The notes beneath the pieces were generated by a model. That model did no database searches, was not told the origin of the DNA, and saw nothing but the letters and a program-made list of their open reading frames with translations. A stretch of 64,000 bases of DNA from Methylolobus aquaticus. Its GTDB lineage: Bacteria; Pseudomonadota; Gammaproteobacteria; Methylococcales; Methylococcaceae. Below, piece after piece: positions 35,655 to 43,547 of the stretch (position 1 is the first letter of the stretch; each line of letters begins with the position of its first letter). The position numbers and the translations under genes are program-made. Location of the stretch: positions 56,295 through 120,294 of the forward strand of contig SEYW01000012.1 of assembly GCA_004168015.1 (NCBI GenBank), in the 5' to 3' direction.

Positions 35655-35985
35655 AGGCCGCCGCCGTCCGGCCGCGGATGACCTCTTTATGGTTCGGTGG
35701 GGGCGGATGGGTCTGGCCGGGCGGCTCGCGGAGCGGGCGGCGGCTCTGTTTCAAAGGTTCTCTCCCCTGGTGGAAGGCTTGCCGTGCGGGTTCTCGCGGT
35801 TCCGGGCGGGGCGGGGAATTCTTCCCGCCCGGGTTCCGGCGAAGCTCCCGAAGGTCCCGATTGTCGGCGCCGCGGATATATTCCTTTTACCAGAACGAGC
35901 CCTTATACTGCCCGCGGTGCCGGCCAGTACGGCCTATTGACGGGCTGTGCCCTCATCCAACTATTCCGACCGAGAGGGGAACGAA

Positions 35986-36705
35986 GTGCAAAACAAGAAC
36001 TTAATAGCCAGTTTGCTTGCAGCCTCCGCTTTGGGGAGCACCATGGCGGGCGCCACGACCTATCCTCCTGGTTTCGAGCCGGAGGTGATCTATCAGGACA
36101 GCGACTACATCGAGAAGTCCGGAGGCGCCACGAAGGCAGCGCCGGCTCCCGCCCCGGCTGCAGCAGCACCGGCAGCGAAGGCGGACAGCACGAAGTATCC
36201 GGCAGGTTTCGAGCCGGAAGTGCTCTACCGTGATGCCGAAGCGATCAAGAAGGCGACCGGTCCGGCCACGGTTTCAAGCGCGTCCTCGTCCGCAAGCACG
36301 ACGTCCGCGGCGCCGGCAAAGTCGGCCCCCGCGAGTGAAAAGGCTGGCAATCCCCTGTCGGAGAACGCCCCTCTGATCGGTATCGGCGTGCTCGCGCTGG
36401 CCGGGCTGTTCTTCTGGAAAAAGCGCTCGGGCGCAGGGGAAGGTGCTCCGGCGGCGTCCGCCCCCGCGGCAGTGGCTCCCGCTGGACGACTGGCGGGTGA
36501 AACCGGCGTGGCAAGTTACTTGCGCAGCACCTTGGGTGTGACCGTTGAAACCGGCGTCAGCAAGTACCTGAAGGGCATCCAGGGTGCCGCATCCGTCGCC
36601 GCGGAGACCGGCGTTGCCAAATATCTGAAGAGCCTTCCCGCGGCGTCGTCTTCCGCCGGCAGTGCGGAGACCGGAGTTGCGAAGTATCTTAAGAAGGTGG
36701 GATAG
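35986..36705 (+). CDS. Secreted or membrane repeat protein with ETGVxKYL tail
   Basis: I do not recognise the family. From the GTG at 35986 (after GAGGGG) it encodes 239 residues. A signal peptide is followed by two copies of a motif, YPPGFEPEVIYQD and YPAGFEPEVLYRD, spaced by Ala/Pro/Ser-rich linkers. A single membrane helix (LIGIGVLALAGLFFWKKR) follows at about 125-142. The C-terminal part carries four copies of ETGV-(A/S)-(S/K)-YL: ETGVASYL, ETGVSKYL, ETGVAKYL, ETGVAKYL. The signal peptide plus internal helix would place the FEPEV repeats outside and the ETGV repeats inside. It lies just upstream of the RuMP genes. Confidence 0.75.
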   Translation: MQNKNLIASLLAASALGSTMAGATTYPPGFEPEVIYQDSDYIEKSGGATKAAPAPAPAAAAPAAKADSTKYPAGFEPEVLYRDAEAIKKATGPATVSSASSSASTTSAAPAKSAPASEKAGNPLSENAPLIGIGVLALAGLFFWKKRSGAGEGAPAASAPAAVAPAGRLAGETGVASYLRSTLGVTVETGVSKYLKGIQGAASVAAETGVAKYLKSLPAASSSAGSAETGVAKYLKKVG

Positions 36706-36848
36706 TTCGCCTCCCCAAGACGTTGCGCACGATGCCCGGCTCGATGCCGTTCAATGGGCTCACGGCGACTTTGTTCGCAGTCGGCCGCTATGCTGAACCG
36801 CCGGGTCTTCCTAAGGTGTATTCCGCAGATCGAGCCGAGCGGCGTGCG

Positions 36849-36878
36849 TTGACAGCTTTGTTCTTTGTTCTGTACAGT
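36849..36878 (+). promoter_or_regulatory. Probable sigma-70 promoter of hxlA
   Basis: TTGACA (36849-36854), an 18-base spacer and TACAGT (36873-36878) lie about 85 bases upstream of the hxlA ATG. The consensus -35 fits the high expression expected of a formaldehyde-fixing enzyme. A GGAG at 36953-36956 precedes the ATG. Confidence 0.65.
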
Positions 36879-36963
36879 TGAGAAACAGTGCATTTAGCCA
36901 CTGCTTGCACTCGCAGCAACCGGCCACCCCATTAACCAACGATAAAACATCGGAGAAAATACA

Positions 36964-37605
36964 ATGGCACGACCACTGATTCAATTGGCGCTGGATTCCC
37001 TGGATGTCAACCAAACGCTGAAGCTGGCTCAGCTCGCAGCCCCGTACGTCGACATCTTCGAAATCGGCACGCCTTGCATCAAGCACAATGGGGTTCCGCT
37101 CGTCAAGGAATTGAAGCGCCGCTTCCCGAACAAGCTGCTGCTGGTCGACCTCAAGACGATGGATGCCGGCGAATACGAAGCCACCCCGTTCTATGCCGCT
37201 GGCGCAGACATCTGCACCGTGCTGGGCGTCTCGGGTCTGCCGACGATCGCTGGTGTGATCAAGGCGGCCAACGCTCACGGCGCTGAAGTTCAGGTCGACC
37301 TGATCAATGTTCCCGACAAGGTGGGCTGCGCACGCGAGTCAGCCAAGATGGGCGCACAGATCATCGGCGTTCACACCGGTCTCGACGCTCAGGCTGCTGG
37401 CCAGACGCCGTTCGCCGATCTCCAGGCGATCACGAAGCTGGGTCTGCCGGTTCGCGTCTCGGTTGCCGGCGGCATCAAGCAGTCGACGGTTCAGCAGGTT
37501 GCCAAGGCGGGTGCCAACATCGTCGTGGTCGGTGCGGCCATCTACGGTGCGCCGTCCCCGGCCGACGCTGCCCGCGAGATCTTCGAACTCGCCAGCGCTG
37601 TTTAA
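36964..37605 (+). CDS. hxlA: 3-hexulose-6-phosphate synthase
   Basis: A 213-residue orotidine-monophosphate-decarboxylase-fold protein. MARPLIQLALDSLDV, the metal-binding VDLKTMDAGEYE and SVAGGIKQSTV are diagnostic for hexulose-phosphate synthase. It condenses formaldehyde with ribulose 5-phosphate to give hexulose 6-phosphate, the first step of the RuMP cycle. The length is normal. It is followed after 18 bases by the isomerase gene, so both are on one transcript. Codon choice is strongly biased to C- and G-ending codons, as in highly expressed genes. Confidence 0.97.
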   Translation: MARPLIQLALDSLDVNQTLKLAQLAAPYVDIFEIGTPCIKHNGVPLVKELKRRFPNKLLLVDLKTMDAGEYEATPFYAAGADICTVLGVSGLPTIAGVIKAANAHGAEVQVDLINVPDKVGCARESAKMGAQIIGVHTGLDAQAAGQTPFADLQAITKLGLPVRVSVAGGIKQSTVQQVAKAGANIVVVGAAIYGAPSPADAAREIFELASAV

Positions 37606-37623
37606 TCTCTACCAGGACTTCAT

Positions 37624-38157
37624 ATGCATCAGCAACTTATCATAGATAAGATTTCCGGTATCCTTGAGGCTACCGATTCGACCTATGATGAAAAGCTTAC
37701 GGAACTGCTGGACAAAGCGTCCCGCATCTTCGTTGCCGGTGCCGGCCGGTCTGGGTTGATCGCGAAATTCTTTGCCATGCGACTGATGCATGGCGGGTAC
37801 GACGTCTACGTCGTTGGGGAAATCGTGACGCCCAGCCTGCGCAAGGGTGATCTGCTGATCGTGATTTCGGGCTCGGGCGAGACCGAAACGATGATCGCCT
37901 TCACAAAGCGGGCCAAGGAACTGGGAGCCTACATCGGGCTGATCTCGACCAAGACCAGTTCGACGATCGGCGACATGGCCGACATGGTGATCCGCATCGG
38001 TTCGCCGGAGCAGTACGGGAAGGTTGTGGGCATGCCCATGGGCACGACGTTCGAACTGTCGACGTTGATGTTCCTGGAGGCGACCATCGCCCACATCATC
38101 CACGAGAAGGGCATTCCGGAAGAAGAGATGAGGACCCGTCACGCCAATCTGGAGTAA
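37624..38157 (+). CDS. hxlB: 6-phospho-3-hexuloisomerase
   Basis: A 177-residue SIS-domain protein: RIFVAGAGRSGLIAKFFAMRLMHGGYDVYVVGE, ISGSGETETM and the C-terminal GTTFELSTLMFLEATIAHI are characteristic. It converts hexulose 6-phosphate to fructose 6-phosphate, the second RuMP step. It starts 18 bases after hxlA, so the pair is an operon. Three strong hairpins follow directly, probably separating hxlAB from the downstream transketolase gene. Confidence 0.97.
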   Translation: MHQQLIIDKISGILEATDSTYDEKLTELLDKASRIFVAGAGRSGLIAKFFAMRLMHGGYDVYVVGEIVTPSLRKGDLLIVISGSGETETMIAFTKRAKELGAYIGLISTKTSSTIGDMADMVIRIGSPEQYGKVVGMPMGTTFELSTLMFLEATIAHIIHEKGIPEEEMRTRHANLE

Positions 38158-38562
38158 TCGTATCCGGGGCATGCCCCGATCCAGTTGGTGGCGACCGAGT
38201 TCGATATCCCAGGGTCTCGAACTCGGCCGCCAGTGACCTAAGGCCCTTCCCGGGCGGTGACACGGTTGCCGACGGGAAGGGCCTTAGCCGTTCAAGTGTA
38301 TGAAGGAACGATCTTTATTTTGCGCGCCCCTCCGGCAGGAGAGAACGGAGTCCGCTCCCCGGTGCGTCTCGCAGAATGCCCGACCTTATGGTTCACCCAA
38401 GAAACACTGACTGTTCGACGCCCCCGTTTCCCGCTATAACGTTGCGCTCGCGGAGGGACGCTCAGTACGTCGGCCTCCCGGCCTCGGCAAGCGCGTGACT
38501 TTGGCTGTCGGGCTGATGATAATAAAGCGATTTTTGTTCATCAAACAACTAAGGAGAAGAAC
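38158..38562. other. Hairpin-rich spacer between hxlB and tkt
   Basis: No gene is supported. The first 130 bases hold three hairpins (see separate entry); the rest includes the likely tkt promoter region, ending in an AT-rich stretch and an AAGGAG ribosome-binding site before the tkt ATG. Confidence 0.5.
38165..38287 (+). terminator. Three consecutive hairpins downstream of hxlB
   Basis: Hairpin 1: CGGGGC-AT-GCCCCG (38165-38178). Hairpin 2: 16-base stem 38189-38204 / 38217-38232 with one mismatch. Hairpin 3: perfect 15-base stem CTAAGGCCCTTCCCG / CGGGAAGGGCCTTAG (38238-38252 / 38273-38287) with a 20-base loop. None has a long T-run, so they may act as Rho-dependent or partial terminators, or protect the hxlAB message from 3' exonucleases. 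Confidence 0.65.
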
Positions 38563-40575
38563 ATGCCTTCGCGCCGAGAACTAGCCAACGCCATCCGCGC
38601 CCTGAGCATGGATGCGGTCCAGAAAGCGAACTCCGGTCATCCGGGCGCTCCGATGGGAATGGCGGACATCGCCGAGGTGTTGTGGAACGATTACCTGCGC
38701 CACAACCCCGCCAACCCGAAGTGGCCGGATCGCGATCGGTTCGTGCTCTCGAACGGCCATGGCTCGATGCTGCTCTACTCCTTGTTGCACCTGACCGGTT
38801 ACGCCTTGCCGGTTGAAGAACTCGCCAACTTCCGTCAGTTGCATTCCAAGACTCCGGGCCACCCGGAATACGGTTACGCGCCCGGCGTCGAGACCACCAC
38901 CGGTCCGCTGGGTCAGGGCATCACGAATGCCGTCGGATTCGCCATCGCCGAGCGCACTCTGGCCGGACAGTTCAACCGTCCCGGGCACAAGATCGTCGAC
39001 CATTACACCTATGCGTTCCTGGGTGATGGCTGCCTGATGGAAGGCATCTCTCACGAAGCGTGTTCGCTGGCCGGTTCGATGAAGCTCGGCAAGCTGATCG
39101 CCTTCTACGACGATAACAACATCTCGATCGACGGTGAGGTTCGTGGCCACGGCGGCGTTCCCGGGTGGTTCATGGACGACACGCCGAAGCGCTTTGCGGC
39201 CTACGGCTGGCATGTGATTCCCAAGGTCGACGGTCACGATCCCGAAGCCGTCAAGAAGGCGATCGAAGAGGCTCGCTCAGTCACCGACCGTCCGTCGATC
39301 ATCTGCTGCCAGACGATCATCGGCTGGGGCTCCCCGAACAAGCAGGGCAAGGAAGAATGCCACGGTGCGGCGCTGGGCAACGATGAAGTGGCGTTGGTCC
39401 GCGAGACCATCGGCTGGCCGCACGCCCCGTTCGTGATTCCGGAAGAGATCTACGAAGGCTGGGATGCGAAGGAGTGCGGTGCCAAGGCCGAAGGCGACTG
39501 GAACGACCGTTTCGAGAACTATCGCAGCGCGTTCCCGGAGCTGGCGGCCGAGTTCGAGCGCCGCATGGCCGGCGAATTGCCGAGCGACTGGGCCGAGAAA
39601 TCCGCTGCGTTCATCGCCAAGGTCAACGAGAAGGCCGAGACCATCGCCAGCCGTAAGGCCTCCCAGAACACCCTGAATGGCTATGGCCCTTTGCTGCCGG
39701 AACTGTTGGGCGGTTCGGCTGACCTGGCGGGTTCCAACCTGACCCTTTGGTCGGGATGCAAGGACGTGAACGCCGAAGGCCACAACGGCAACTACGTCTA
39801 CTACGGCGTGCGTGAGTTCGGCATGTCGGCCATCATGAATGGCATTACGCTGCACGGCGGTTTCAAGCCGTATGGCGCGACCTTCCTGATGTTCTCCGAG
39901 TATGCCCGTAACGCCCTGCGCATGGCGGCCCTGATGAAGGCGCCGACGCTCTTCGTCTATACCCATGACTCGATCGGTCTGGGCGAAGACGGCCCGACGC
40001 ATCAGCCGGTGGAACAGACCGCGACCCTGCGCATGATCCCCAACATGCACGTCTGGCGTCCGTGCGATGCGGTCGAGTCCGCCGTCTGCTGGAAGGAAGG
40101 CATCGAGCGCACTGAAGGTCCCTCGACGCTGATCTTCTCGCGGCAGAACCTGCCTCACATGAGCCGCACCCCCGAGCAGATCAAGGCGATCTCGCGCGGT
40201 GGCTACGTGCTCCGCGACTGCGCCGGCACGCCGGATGCCATCATCATTGCGACCGGTTCGGAAGTCGAAATTGCTGTCAAGGCGGCCGAAGAGCTGAGCG
40301 GCAAAGGCAAGAAGATCCGCGTCGTTTCGATGCCGTCGACCAACGTTTTCGACGCTCAGGATCAGGCCTATCGCGATTCCGTGCTGCCGCCGTCCGTTAC
40401 ACAGCGCGTGGCAGTCGAGGCGGGTGTCACCGACGGCTGGTGGAAGTATGTCGGCAGCGCCGGCAAGGTCCTCGGTCTGGACCGCTTCGGCGAGTCTGCG
40501 CCGGCGGGCCTGCTGTTCAAGGAGTTTGGGTTCACCGCGGAGAACGTGGTCAAGCACGTCGAAGCGGTACTCTGA
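38563..40575 (+). CDS. tkt: Transketolase
   Basis: A 670-residue ThDP enzyme of the E. coli TktA type. Motifs: [17 protein letters not shown] at the N-terminus, the ThDP-binding [13 protein letters not shown]...[11 protein letters not shown], and the pyrimidine domain with [19 protein letters not shown]. It transfers two-carbon units in the regeneration of ribulose 5-phosphate, closing the RuMP cycle with the neighbouring aldolase and transaldolase. An AAGGAG sits eight bases before the ATG. A strong hairpin follows. Length is normal. Confidence 0.97.
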   Translation: MPSRRELANAIRALSMDAVQKANSGHPGAPMGMADIAEVLWNDYLRHNPANPKWPDRDRFVLSNGHGSMLLYSLLHLTGYALPVEELANFRQLHSKTPGHPEYGYAPGVETTTGPLGQGITNAVGFAIAERTLAGQFNRPGHKIVDHYTYAFLGDGCLMEGISHEACSLAGSMKLGKLIAFYDDNNISIDGEVRGHGGVPGWFMDDTPKRFAAYGWHVIPKVDGHDPEAVKKAIEEARSVTDRPSIICCQTIIGWGSPNKQGKEECHGAALGNDEVALVRETIGWPHAPFVIPEEIYEGWDAKECGAKAEGDWNDRFENYRSAFPELAAEFERRMAGELPSDWAEKSAAFIAKVNEKAETIASRKASQNTLNGYGPLLPELLGGSADLAGSNLTLWSGCKDVNAEGHNGNYVYYGVREFGMSAIMNGITLHGGFKPYGATFLMFSEYARNALRMAALMKAPTLFVYTHDSIGLGEDGPTHQPVEQTATLRMIPNMHVWRPCDAVESAVCWKEGIERTEGPSTLIFSRQNLPHMSRTPEQIKAISRGGYVLRDCAGTPDAIIIATGSEVEIAVKAAEELSGKGKKIRVVSMPSTNVFDAQDQAYRDSVLPPSVTQRVAVEAGVTDGWWKYVGSAGKVLGLDRFGESAPAGLLFKEFGFTAENVVKHVEAVL

Positions 40576-40576
40576 G

Positions 40577-40951
40577 GAACTCCGAACACAAGCCGTACTG
40601 GCTTGGTTTTGGCGATATTTCCCTGTATCGCGGGAAGCCCTGAATAAACCAGGGCTTCCCTGAAGGGAGACTTCCCGGCTGGGGAACGGGGCTCCGTCTC
40701 GTCCCCTCGGCACCCCGGTCGCATGGCCGGGTAATCGCGCGCGGCCCTGCACCTGCGGCCGCCACGAAGGAGTGGCCCGGTCCTCGGCCTGCCGCCTTGC
40801 GGCAGGGTTGAGCCCCGGTCCTCGTTTCGGTAATCGCTAACCTCAGCGAGGTGCAGTTCGACCGTTCCGTGCGAGCGCAGTCCCGCACGTTGCGATTTCT
40901 CCTCTGGCAACTTTGGGTGTGCGTTACGCATGCCGCAACAGGATGAGTGAT
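40577..40951. other. Hairpin-rich spacer between tkt and fba
   Basis: It contains the tkt terminator hairpin and several further GC-rich inverted stretches (around 40680-40850), but no gene. The fba ribosome-binding site (AGGA, 40940-40943) lies at the end. Confidence 0.5.
40632..40660 (+). terminator. Terminator hairpin after tkt
   Basis: Perfect 11-base stem GGGAAGCCCTG / CAGGGCTTCCC with loop AATAAAC, 56 bases after the tkt stop. A second GAAGGGA-containing stretch follows. No T-run. Confidence 0.65.
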
Positions 40952-42031
40952 ATGGCACAGAAAATCTCAGACATCGTTAAGCCTGGCGTCGTTACCGGTG
41001 AAGACGTACAGAAAGTCTTCGCAGCCTGCAAGGCCAACAAGATGGCCCTGCCGGCAGTTAACGTCATCAGCACCGATTCCATCAATGCGGTGCTGGAGGC
41101 GGCGGCGAAGGTCAAGTCGCCCGTCATCATCCAGTTTTCCAACGGCGGCGCGCAGTTCGTTGCCGGCAAGGGGCTGAAGCTCGACGGTCAGCAGTCCAAC
41201 ATCCTCGGCGCGATCTCGGGTGCACGTCACGTGCATCTGATGGCCGAGCACTATGGCGTGCCCGTCATCGTTCATACCGATCATGCCGCAAAAAAGTTGT
41301 TGCCGTGGATCGACGGCCTGCTGGATGCCGGTGAGGAGCACTACGAGCGCACCGGCAAGCCGCTGTTCAGCTCGCATATGCTCGATCTCTCGGAAGAGAG
41401 CCTGAAGGAAAACATCGAGATCTGCGGCAAGTACCTGGAGCGCATGTCGAAGATGGGCATGACGTTGGAGATCGAACTCGGTGTGACTGGTGGTGAGGAA
41501 GACGGCGTCGACAACAGCGGTCTGGACCACTCGATGCTGTACACCCAGCCGGAAGACGTGGCCTACGCCTACACGCACCTGAGCAAGATCAGCCACCGCT
41601 TCACGATCGCTGCGTCGTTCGGCAACGTGCACGGCGTCTACAAGCCGGGCAACGTTAAGCTGACCCCGACCATCCTGCGCGACTCCCAGGCCTATGTGTC
41701 CGAGAGATTCAGCGTGCCGGCGAACACCCTGAACTTCGTGTTCCACGGCGGCTCCGGCTCCAGCCCGGAGGAAATCGCGGAGTCCATCAGCTACGGTGTC
41801 ATCAAGATGAACATCGACACCGACACGCAGTGGGCGTACTGGGACGGCATCCGTCAGTTCTACATCAAGAACGAAGGCTATCTGCAGGGCCAGATCGGTA
41901 ACCCGGAAGGGGACGACAAGCCGAACAAGAAATTCTACGACCCGCGCGTGTGGGTCCGCGCAGCCCAGGTCAGCATGGTCACCCGCCTGGAACAGGCTTT
42001 TGCCGATCTGAACGCGACGAACTCGCTCTAG
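40952..42031 (+). CDS. fba: Fructose-bisphosphate aldolase, class II
   Basis: From the ATG at 40952 it encodes 359 residues, the size of E. coli FbaA (class IIA). Zn ligands and catalytic residues lie in VIVHTDHAAKK, ELGVTGGEEDGVDN, GNVHGVYKPGNV and FHGGSGS. It cleaves or forms fructose 1,6-bisphosphate, and in methanotrophs serves both hexose cleavage and sedoheptulose bisphosphate reactions of RuMP rearrangement. Two ATGs at 40943 and 40952 are possible; the second has the better ribosome-binding distance. Confidence 0.97.
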   Translation: MAQKISDIVKPGVVTGEDVQKVFAACKANKMALPAVNVISTDSINAVLEAAAKVKSPVIIQFSNGGAQFVAGKGLKLDGQQSNILGAISGARHVHLMAEHYGVPVIVHTDHAAKKLLPWIDGLLDAGEEHYERTGKPLFSSHMLDLSEESLKENIEICGKYLERMSKMGMTLEIELGVTGGEEDGVDNSGLDHSMLYTQPEDVAYAYTHLSKISHRFTIAASFGNVHGVYKPGNVKLTPTILRDSQAYVSERFSVPANTLNFVFHGGSGSSPEEIAESISYGVIKMNIDTDTQWAYWDGIRQFYIKNEGYLQGQIGNPEGDDKPNKKFYDPRVWVRAAQVSMVTRLEQAFADLNATNSL

Positions 42032-42361
42032 GGCGGATCTTTTCCGGGAGAGGCCGATGCAGTCGCATCGGCCTTCTCGTTTGAACGGGCGGTCCGACCC
42101 CGTGTACGGCCCCACCGAAAGCGGAGTGATGGGGTGGTCCCCGGCTTCGCACCGCGCCGCAAGCCACTGTTTGGTGGTGCGGAATCAGTCTTGGCCGAGT
42201 GGTATTGGCGGCGGCGCGGGCATTGCGTTCCGCCATCTCCCATCGGCGAAAAAGTTGCGGTAGAATCCCGAGGCTGCCAACCGATCGGCTCGATGCGAGC
42301 CGGATCGAATCGGTCTACGACGACCATCCGCAGGATCATCATCCAATCGAGGTAACACACT
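42032..42361. other. Spacer between fba and tal
   Basis: It contains the fba terminator and otherwise no gene. A TAGAAT at 42261-42266 could be a -10 element for tal, but its -35 is not recognisable. GAGGT at 42348-42352 is the tal ribosome-binding site. Confidence 0.45.
42052..42073 (+). terminator. Terminator hairpin after fba
   Basis: Perfect 9-base stem GGCCGATGC / GCATCGGCC with loop AGTC, followed by TTCTCGTTT; flanking GAGA/TTCTC can extend the stem imperfectly. It begins 21 bases after the fba stop. Confidence 0.8.
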
Positions 42362-43366
42362 ATGGCGAACTTACTGGAACAACTGCGCAAGATGACGGTA
42401 GTGGTAGCCGATACCGGCGACCTGGCGTCCATTGAGAAGTTCAAGCCCCAGGACACCACGACGAACCCCAGCCTGATCACGGCGGCGGCCCAGATGCCGG
42501 AGTACCAGGTCATCGTCGACGAGACGCTGCTGCAGGCCAAGAAGGATGCCGGCGAGTCTGCTTCCAAGGCTGCGATCCTGTCGCTGGCATTCGATCGACT
42601 GGCCGTCTCGTTCGGCAAGAAGATCCTGGACATCGTCCCGGGCCGTGTCTCGACCGAAGTCGACGCCCGTCTGTCCTATGACACCGAAGGCACCGTCAAG
42701 AAGGCACACTTCCTGATCTCGGAGTACGAGAAGGCGGGGATTGACCGCAAGCGCGTCCTGATCAAGATCGCGGCTACCTGGGAAGGTATTCGCGCCGCCG
42801 AGATCCTCGAGAAGGAAGGCATCCATTGCAATCTGACGCTGCTGTTCGGTCTGCATCAGGCCATCGCCTGCGCCGAGGCCGGCATCACGCTGATCTCGCC
42901 GTTCGTCGGCCGCATCCTGGACTGGTACAAGAAGGACACCGGCAAGGACTACGCGCCGGCCGAAGATCCGGGTGTGTTGTCGGTGACGACCATCTACAAC
43001 TACTACAAAAAGTTCGGCTACAAGACCGAAGTCATGGGCGCGAGCTTCCGCAATATCGGTGAGATCACCGAACTGGCCGGCAGCGACCTGCTGACCATTT
43101 CGCCGGGCCTGTTGAAGGAACTCGAAGCAACCGAGGGCACCTTGGTGCGCAAGCTCGATCCGGCCAATGCGGCAACGATGGACATCACGAAGATCACGGT
43201 CGACAAGGCAACCTTCGACGCGATGCACGCGGCCGACCGGATGGCGACCGACAAGCTCAGCGAAGGCATCGACGGTTTCGCGAAGGCTCTCGAAACACTC
43301 GAGGCGCTGCTGGCCAACCGTCTGGCTCAGCTGGAAAGCGGCGTAGCGGTTGGCGCGGCTGCCTGA
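42362..43366 (+). CDS. tal: Transaldolase
   Basis: A 334-residue TalB-type enzyme. ATTNPSLI-like [15 protein letters not shown], the Schiff-base Lys region [13 protein letters not shown], and [33 protein letters not shown] are diagnostic. It transfers dihydroxyacetone units between sugar phosphates in the RuMP rearrangement. It is slightly longer than the E. coli enzyme (317) owing to a C-terminal Ala-rich extension. Its own ribosome-binding site and terminator suggest individually tuned expression. Confidence 0.96.
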   Translation: MANLLEQLRKMTVVVADTGDLASIEKFKPQDTTTNPSLITAAAQMPEYQVIVDETLLQAKKDAGESASKAAILSLAFDRLAVSFGKKILDIVPGRVSTEVDARLSYDTEGTVKKAHFLISEYEKAGIDRKRVLIKIAATWEGIRAAEILEKEGIHCNLTLLFGLHQAIACAEAGITLISPFVGRILDWYKKDTGKDYAPAEDPGVLSVTTIYNYYKKFGYKTEVMGASFRNIGEITELAGSDLLTISPGLLKELEATEGTLVRKLDPANAATMDITKITVDKATFDAMHAADRMATDKLSEGIDGFAKALETLEALLANRLAQLESGVAVGAAA

Positions 43367-43391
43367 TAAGCCCGCCTAGCGCAGGACTGCT

Positions 43392-43423
43392 CGAAACAGG
43401 CTTCGCTCGCGAAGCCTGTTTCG
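43392..43423 (+). terminator. Terminator hairpin after tal
   Basis: Perfect 14-base stem CGAAACAGGCTTCG / CGAAGCCTGTTTCG with loop CTCG, followed by TTTCC, 26 bases after the tal stop. A strong intrinsic-type terminator. Confidence 0.85.
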
Positions 43424-43547
43424 TTTCCGGCGACTAGAAATTTCGCCGGTCGGTGGGATCGTGCCCGACCCTACCGCAGAGACGTCCTGCCGTCGCCGCG
43501 ACGGTCCCTGTTTTTCCGATTCGCCAAACCTCTCAAGGACAGCCAAC

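Noticed and set aside
38158..38300. CRISPR array or riboswitch in the hairpin-rich hxlB-tkt spacer
   Set aside because: The three stems differ in sequence and spacing and no repeat-spacer pattern or known riboswitch core is visible.
39277..40752. A 491-codon minus-strand frame over transketolase
   Set aside because: Antisense shadow of tkt, His/Arg/Asp-rich and without motifs.
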